17,193 nt of DNA from an uncultured Micrococcales bacterium. Its GTDB lineage: Bacteria; Actinomycetota; Actinomycetes; Actinomycetales; Microbacteriaceae. The notes under the pieces were generated by a model, which searched no databases, was not told the DNA's origin, and saw only the letters and a program-made list of their open reading frames with translations. Every line of letters starts with the position of its first letter. Position 1 is the first letter of the stretch. Position numbers and translations under genes: made by a program. This document shows positions 12,840 through 17,193 of this stretch, piece by piece. The stretch is taken from the NCBI GenBank assembly GCA_903820955.1, contig CAIJJH010000148.1, positions 1 through 17,193 of the forward strand, written 5' to 3'.

Positions 12840-14960
12840 CTATGCCTTGGCGAGGTTCGCTTGAGCAGCCTGATCGATGCGCTGTAGAGATTCGGCCAAA
12901 ACCGGATGGTTTTCGAGTGTCGGGTCGGCCGCCAAAACCGCTTGGGCTAGTGTTCTGGCGTGCTGGATCAAATCGGCGTCTTGAATAACGCGCAACAGGC
13001 GCAGCGTTGAACGGCCACCTGACTGACTGGCACCTAGAACGTCACCTTCACGGCGCAGTTCGAGGTCGATCTCGCTGAGCTTGAAGCCATCGATGGTCGA
13101 GGCAACCGCCTGCACTCTCTCTAAGGCCAGGGTGCCCTCCTCGGCGGTAGTCAGCAGCAGGCAGAGGCCGGGTAGCCCACCGCGCCCCACGCGACCGCGC
13201 AACTGGTGCAACTGTGAAATACCGAAGCGCTCGGCATCGAGCACCACCATGACGGTTGCATTCGGCACGTCGACGCCAACCTCGATGACCGTTGTCGAAA
13301 CCAGGACGTCGATTTCCTTGTCACTGAATCGAGCCATTACGTCGGCCTTCTCTTCGGAACTCATTCGACCGTGAAGCAAACCGATTCGAACGCCTTGGAG
13401 TGCTGGGTTGTGGGTAAGTGTCTCGGACACCGCAATTGCCGCCGCTAGTGGTTTCTTCGCTTCGTCGGGTTCGATGTCGTCCGGGGTATCGGTCTCATCG
13501 ATTCGAGGGCAAACCACGAATGCCTGGCGGCCCGCCTTTACCTCCTCGGCAACGCGTTGCCAAACTCGCGCGACCAGAGCGGGTTGCTCGAGCTGCACCA
13601 CGTGAGTCGTAATCTCTTTTCGCCCGGCAGGCAGTTCGGTGAGCGTGGACACATCCAGATCGCCGAACACGGTGACCGCCAGCGTGCGCGGAATCGGCGT
13701 TGCCGTCATGGTCAGCACGTGCGGCGGGGTGACCCCCTTGAGGCGAAGCGCCTCTCGCTGCTCCACGCCAAATCGGTGCTGTTCATCGACGACAACAAGC
13801 CCTAAGTCAAGAAAAGAAACCTTTTCGGCGATCAACGCGTGGGTACCAACCACGATTCGTGCCTTGCCCGAGACGATTTGCAGCAGTGACTTCTTGCGAT
13901 CGGCGGTTGCCTGTTGCCCGGTGAGCAGGGTTAGGCCAACATCTTTCGAAAGCGTCTCGCCTAGGGTTTTCTGCATCGAGGCGAAGTGTTGCGAGGCGAG
14001 CACCTCGGTCGGAGCGATAAGTGCCGCCTGGCCCCCGCTGTCGGCAACCGTGAGCATGGCGCGCATGGCGACAAGTGTTTTCCCCGAGCCAACCTCGCCC
14101 TGAAGCAAGCGATTCATCGGATGAGTATGGGCTAGGTCTTCGAGTAGCTGATTGCCAACCTCCACCTGGCCTTTGGTGAGGGTGAAAGGCAGTGCCGCAT
14201 CGAATCGTTCCAGCAGCCCGCCGGCAGAAGGCAGGCGAGCTACGGTGTCGGTGTGCGAATTCTCCAGCCTGCGCTTGACCAGGGTGGCCTGAAGCTCGAA
14301 GCCCTCGTGAAACTTGAGGGTGTCTCTGGCGGCTCGCCACTGGTCGTGGTTCTCCGGCTGGTGAATCCAGCGGATCGCCTGGTCGAGAGTTAGCAGCCCC
14401 GCTTCTAGCGGCGAATCTTCCGGAATCGCCTCCAAGGTGTCGAGAATCACGCCAACCGCTTTGGCAATTGTCCAGGTAGTAGCCGTTGAACTTGCCGGGT
14501 AGATCGGAATCGGCAGCTCGGCCCAGGCCTTGGCAGTCTCACCGCTGATATCGTCTTGGAATAGTTCGTAGTCGGGGTGGGCCAACTGAACCTTGCCCTG
14601 ATAAATACCGGTCTTGCCGGCAAAAAGCCCGCGCGAGCCAGGTAAGAGGTCCTTCTGACGCCAAGCCTGGTTGAAGAAAGTCAGCGACATCGTGCCGTTG
14701 CCGTCGGTTATTCGTACCTCGAGAATGCTGCCCTTGCGTCCGGTCATGCGACGCTCACGAACGTCCAAGATTTCAGCGACGATGCTCACCGCTTCACCAA
14801 TCGGCAGCTCACTGATTTTGCTGAGTTCACCTCTCGAGGCGTATCGTCTGGGAAAATGAAGCACTAGGTCTTCGATGGTTTTTAGCCCGAGATTTTTGGC
14901 AAAAGATTTCGCCGTGCGCTCGCCGATTACTCGGTCAAGCGGCGTCTGTGGCAAAAGCAT
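12840..14960 (-). CDS. recG: ATP-dependent DNA helicase RecG
   Basis: Superfamily 2 translocase that remodels stalled replication forks and branched recombination intermediates. The 706 residues hold an N-terminal wedge/OB-fold domain (to about 240), Walker A GEVGSGKT at 288-295, the RecG-type Walker B box DEQHRFG at 392-398, motif III TATPIPR at 419-425, motif VI QLRGRVGRG at 586-594, and the C-terminal TRG region. Nothing is missing. The ATG at 14960 has no Shine-Dalgarno, and the divergent rsmD begins only 15 bp away. A TAGCAT box at 14967-14972 is spaced correctly for a leaderless transcript starting at this ATG. It is likely the first gene of the long run recG to ffh. Confidence 0.97.
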   Translation of the reverse strand: MLLPQTPLDRVIGERTAKSFAKNLGLKTIEDLVLHFPRRYASRGELSKISELPIGEAVSIVAEILDVRERRMTGRKGSILEVRITDGNGTMSLTFFNQAWRQKDLLPGSRGLFAGKTGIYQGKVQLAHPDYELFQDDISGETAKAWAELPIPIYPASSTATTWTIAKAVGVILDTLEAIPEDSPLEAGLLTLDQAIRWIHQPENHDQWRAARDTLKFHEGFELQATLVKRRLENSHTDTVARLPSAGGLLERFDAALPFTLTKGQVEVGNQLLEDLAHTHPMNRLLQGEVGSGKTLVAMRAMLTVADSGGQAALIAPTEVLASQHFASMQKTLGETLSKDVGLTLLTGQQATADRKKSLLQIVSGKARIVVGTHALIAEKVSFLDLGLVVVDEQHRFGVEQREALRLKGVTPPHVLTMTATPIPRTLAVTVFGDLDVSTLTELPAGRKEITTHVVQLEQPALVARVWQRVAEEVKAGRQAFVVCPRIDETDTPDDIEPDEAKKPLAAAIAVSETLTHNPALQGVRIGLLHGRMSSEEKADVMARFSDKEIDVLVSTTVIEVGVDVPNATVMVVLDAERFGISQLHQLRGRVGRGGLPGLCLLLTTAEEGTLALERVQAVASTIDGFKLSEIDLELRREGDVLGASQSGGRSTLRLLRVIQDADLIQHARTLAQAVLAADPTLENHPVLAESLQRIDQAAQANLAKA

Positions 14961-14966
14961 GGTTCA

Positions 14967-14972
14967 ATGCTA
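14967..14972 (-). promoter_or_regulatory. Possible -10 box for a leaderless recG transcript
   Basis: TAGCAT on the minus strand (TAnnnT class) lies 6 nt before the recG ATG, the spacing seen for leaderless actinobacterial transcripts. No recognisable -35 is present. The box overlaps the region just before the rsmD start codon. Six bases of loose consensus could be chance, so this is weak. Confidence 0.25.
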
Positions 14973-14975
14973 AGC

Positions 14976-15539
14976 ATGACTCGAATCATCGGTGGCCTAG
15001 CCGGCTCAATAAAACTAAACTCCCCAGCCAAGGCGACTCGCCCAACCAGCGACCGAATTCGGGAGAGCATTTTTTCGAGGCTAGACGCCCGAGACCTTCT
15101 CGAAGGCACGCGGGTTTTGGACCTCTACGCCGGAACCGGTGCCCTGGCCCTCGAGGCCATTAGTCGTGGCGCTGCGGTGGCTTGGATGGTCGAGCGCGAC
15201 GGCAAGGCGGCTGCGGTTTGCGTGGCGAATGCAAAGTTGATTCAGAAGGAATTGCTCAAAGAGGAAGTCGAAGTGGAGACCAAGATCGTGAACAAGGCTG
15301 TCGCGTCATTCCTCGCGACCAACGACGAAGAATTCAACCTGGTATTCATTGACCCGCCATACGAGATCAACAACGACGAGGTTGTAGCGAACCTTGAGGA
15401 GCTCAAGCTCGCAAAAGACGCTGTGATTGTGATCGAGCGTTCGAGCCGAAGCGATGCTCCCGTGTGGCCAGCAGGTTTTGCACTTGAAGACACCAAAGAC
15501 TACGGCGACACCGTGGTCTATTGGCTAAACGCGATTTAG
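14976..15539 (+). CDS. rsmD: 16S rRNA (guanine(966)-N2)-methyltransferase RsmD
   Basis: Class I SAM-dependent methyltransferase that modifies G966 in helix 31 of 16S rRNA. With the ATG at 14976 it has 187 residues and begins with the family start MTRIIGG. Motif I VLDLYAGTGALALEAISRGA is at 47-66 and the catalytic DPPY at 126-129; the N-terminal RPTSDRIRESIF segment typical of RsmD is also present. An alternative ATG at 14967 adds three residues. No Shine-Dalgarno is visible. It is the only plus-strand gene. It diverges from recG with a 15-bp gap and converges on gltA, its stop codon overlapping the gltA stop. In related genomes it is normally between recG and coaD in the same direction. Confidence 0.96.
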   Translation: MTRIIGGLAGSIKLNSPAKATRPTSDRIRESIFSRLDARDLLEGTRVLDLYAGTGALALEAISRGAAVAWMVERDGKAAAVCVANAKLIQKELLKEEVEVETKIVNKAVASFLATNDEEFNLVFIDPPYEINNDEVVANLEELKLAKDAVIVIERSSRSDAPVWPAGFALEDTKDYGDTVVYWLNAI

Positions 15540-16807
15540 AGGTTGCGCTCCGACTCGCCAATGTAGAGCTGCTGCGGGCGGCCGATCTTGGTGGCTGCGT
15601 CCAGGTTCATTTCACGCCAGTGCGCCACCCAGCCGGGTAGACGACCGAGAGCGAAAAGCACCGTAAACATGCGGGTCGGGAACCCCATTGCCTTGTAGAT
15701 CACGCCGGTGTAGAAGTCGACGTTTGGGTAGAGCTTGCGTTCGATGAAGTAGGAGTCCGAAAGCGCTGCCGCCTCGAGTTCCTTAGCGATGTCTAGTAGC
15801 GGGTCGCTAACACCGAGTTCTGCGAGAACCTGGTCGGCGGTGGCCTTGACAATCTTCGCGCGCGGGTCGAAAGACTTGTAAACACGGTGACCAAAGCCCA
15901 TTAGGCGAATGCCGTCTTCCTTGTTCTTTACTCGCTCGACGTATCGCTGAACAGACTCGCCGGAGTCGCGAATTTCTGTAAGCATTTCGAGGACGGCCTC
16001 ATTGGCACCACCGTGTAGCGGGCCGAATAGCGCGTTGACGCCGGCCGAAATCGATGCGAAGAGGTTTGCCTGACTCGAGCCAACCAGACGAACGGTTGCT
16101 GTCGAGCAGTTTTGCTCGTGGTCGGCGTGCAAGATGAACAGGGTGTCTAGCGCCTTGGTCACGATTGGGTTTGCGACGTATTCCTCCGCCATGTTGCCGA
16201 AGGTTAGGCGCAGGAAGTTTTCGACAAAGCCGAGCGAGTTATCTGGGTAGAGCAGCGCCTGGCCAAGTGCATTTTTGTGCGAGTACGCCGCCAGAACAGG
16301 CATCTTTGCCAGCAAACGGATGGTCGAAAGCTCAACCTGTTCTTCATCGTGCGGGTCAAGTGAGTCCTGGTAGAAGGTCGAAAGGGCTGAAACACCCGAC
16401 GAAAGCACCGACATCGGGTGAGCGTTGGTTGGCATTGCGTGAAACAGATTCTTGAGGTCTTCGTGAACCAGAGTGTGGCGGCGAATGCGTTCGTCGAAAG
16501 CGCTTAGTTCGCTCTCGGTCGGCATGTTGCCGTAAATCAAGAGATAGGCGACCTCGAGAAACGTGCTTTTTGCGGCGAGCTGCTCGATTGGGTAACCACG
16601 GTAGCGAAGGATTCCCTGCTCGCCATCGATGAATGTGATCGAAGATTTGGTCGAGGCTGTGTTTACGAAACCTTGGTCGAGGGTGTTGAAACCGGTCGCC
16701 TCGTGAAACTTTGAGATGTCGACTGCCTGCGAGCCATCGGTCGCGCTAAGAATCGGGAACTCCGCGGTTCCTCCCGGGTAGCTAAGTGTTACCTTTTCGT
16801 CAGCCAA
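15536..16807 (-). CDS. gltA: Citrate synthase
   Basis: Condenses acetyl-CoA with oxaloacetate to citrate, the entry step of the TCA cycle. It is the type II (hexameric-family) enzyme. With the TTG start at 16807 it has 423 residues; the catalytic triad is H265 (LHGGANE), H307 (GFGHRVYK) and D364 (NVDFYTG), all present. I chose the TTG because AGGAG (16814-16818) lies exactly 6 nt upstream. The ATG at 16825 (429 residues) and the TTG at 16834 (432 residues) lack such a site but cannot be excluded. It follows the dapC-like gene closely. Its stop codon overlaps that of convergent rsmD, with no terminator between. Confidence 0.95.
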   Translation of the reverse strand: MADEKVTLSYPGGTAEFPILSATDGSQAVDISKFHEATGFNTLDQGFVNTASTKSSITFIDGEQGILRYRGYPIEQLAAKSTFLEVAYLLIYGNMPTESELSAFDERIRRHTLVHEDLKNLFHAMPTNAHPMSVLSSGVSALSTFYQDSLDPHDEEQVELSTIRLLAKMPVLAAYSHKNALGQALLYPDNSLGFVENFLRLTFGNMAEEYVANPIVTKALDTLFILHADHEQNCSTATVRLVGSSQANLFASISAGVNALFGPLHGGANEAVLEMLTEIRDSGESVQRYVERVKNKEDGIRLMGFGHRVYKSFDPRAKIVKATADQVLAELGVSDPLLDIAKELEAAALSDSYFIERKLYPNVDFYTGVIYKAMGFPTRMFTVLFALGRLPGWVAHWREMNLDAATKIGRPQQLYIGESERNL

Positions 16808-16834
16808 CTGTGTCTCCTGATTCATAAATCTCAA

Positions 16835-17193
16835 CTAAAGCCTAGTCGCTTGCAAGCGCTTGGCGCCCTCCGAGATTCGCTCATCGGTTGCGGTGAGTGC
16901 AAAGCGCACAAAGTTTTTGCTCGACTGGCCGTAAAAACTGCCAGGTGCAACCAAAATGCCCAGGTCGGCCATTCGTTCGACCGTCTGCCAGCAGTCTTCG
17001 CCGAGAGTTGCCCAAATGTAAAGGCCGGCCTTGCTGTCATGCACCTCAAAGCCGTAGTGCTTGATTGCCGGTAGTAAAACCTCGCGGCGAGCTCGGTAGA
17101 CGGACTTTTCTGCCGACACGTGTTCGTCATCGCCGAGTGCCACGGTCATCGCAAGTTGGACCGGTTGAGGGGTGTTTAGACCAGAGTGCATGC
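16835..17193 (-). CDS. dapC: Succinyldiaminopimelate aminotransferase-like (DapC), C-terminal part only
   Basis: Pyridoxal-phosphate class I/II aminotransferase. The visible C-terminal 119 or so codons contain the small-domain features YRARREVLLPAI, SKAGLYIWATLGEDCW, the GILVAPGSFYG block and VRFALTATDERI, which match actinobacterial DapC (N-succinyl-LL-diaminopimelate from N-succinyl-2-amino-6-ketopimelate, lysine and cell-wall synthesis). The PLP-binding lysine and the N-terminal domain lie outside the window, so other family I aminotransferases cannot be fully excluded. The in-frame ATG near the right edge is internal, not a start. gltA follows directly, probably in one transcript. Confidence 0.85.
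   Translation of the reverse strand, partial: MHSGLNTPQPVQLAMTVALGDDEHVSAEKSVYRARREVLLPAIKHYGFEVHDSKAGLYIWATLGEDCWQTVERMADLGILVAPGSFYGQSSKNFVRFALTATDERISEGAKRLQATRL

Noticed and set aside
16847..16858. Perfect palindrome CGCTTGCAAGCG near the end of dapC
   Set aside because: Lies inside codons, is short, has no spaced partner and no T-run; no support as an operator or terminator.

Overview
The window looks like a conserved chromosomal core region of a high-GC Gram-positive bacterium, most likely a member of the Microbacteriaceae. The base composition looks mid-50s % GC by eye, which would suit the small-genome freshwater lineages of that family. The basis is the gene order recG / coaD / DUF177 / rpmF / rnc / mutM / smc / ftsY / ffh / rpsP / khpA / rimM / trmD / rplS / lepB / rnhB, which is typical of Actinobacteria, plus the frequent GTG and TTG starts. 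The family-level placement is inference. Every protein has a recognisable family. I see no mobile element, CRISPR array, tRNA, rRNA, phage or toxin gene.

Layout: all genes are on the minus strand except rsmD, so in transcription order the window reads right to left. At the right edge is the C-terminal end of a DapC-like aminotransferase, followed by citrate synthase (gltA). Next is rsmD on the plus strand, convergent with gltA (stop codons overlap) and divergent from recG (starts about 15 bp apart). From recG leftward the genes are tightly packed: recG, coaD, DUF177, rpmF, rnc, mutM, smc, ftsY, ffh. After ffh a 158-bp gap carries a promoter and a structured leader for rpsP-khpA-rimM-trmD. A 128-bp gap carries a matching promoter and a second leader for rplS-lepB-rnhB, which runs off the left edge. 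No gene-free stretch exceeds 300 bp.

How the genes work together: the region combines ribosome components and their assembly or modification factors (S16, L19, L32, RimM, TrmD, RsmD, RNase III, KhpA), co-translational protein export (Ffh, its receptor FtsY, signal peptidase I), chromosome handling and repair (Smc, MutM, RecG, RNase HII), and metabolism (CoaD, citrate synthase, DapC). 

Most noteworthy: (1) two near-identical promoters (TTGCYY-N18-CAGAAT with a shared 12-bp core) drive rpsP and rplS, and each is followed at once by a 5'-terminal RNA hairpin; the rplS leader can also form a mutually exclusive pairing. (2) FtsY has TNRD where the family has the guanine-specificity motif TKLD. 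(3) S16 has a roughly 70-residue acidic Ala/Glu/Val repeat tail. (4) rsmD sits divergently beside recG with almost no promoter space. I found no wholly new multi-gene system; the novelty is in regulation and protein detail.
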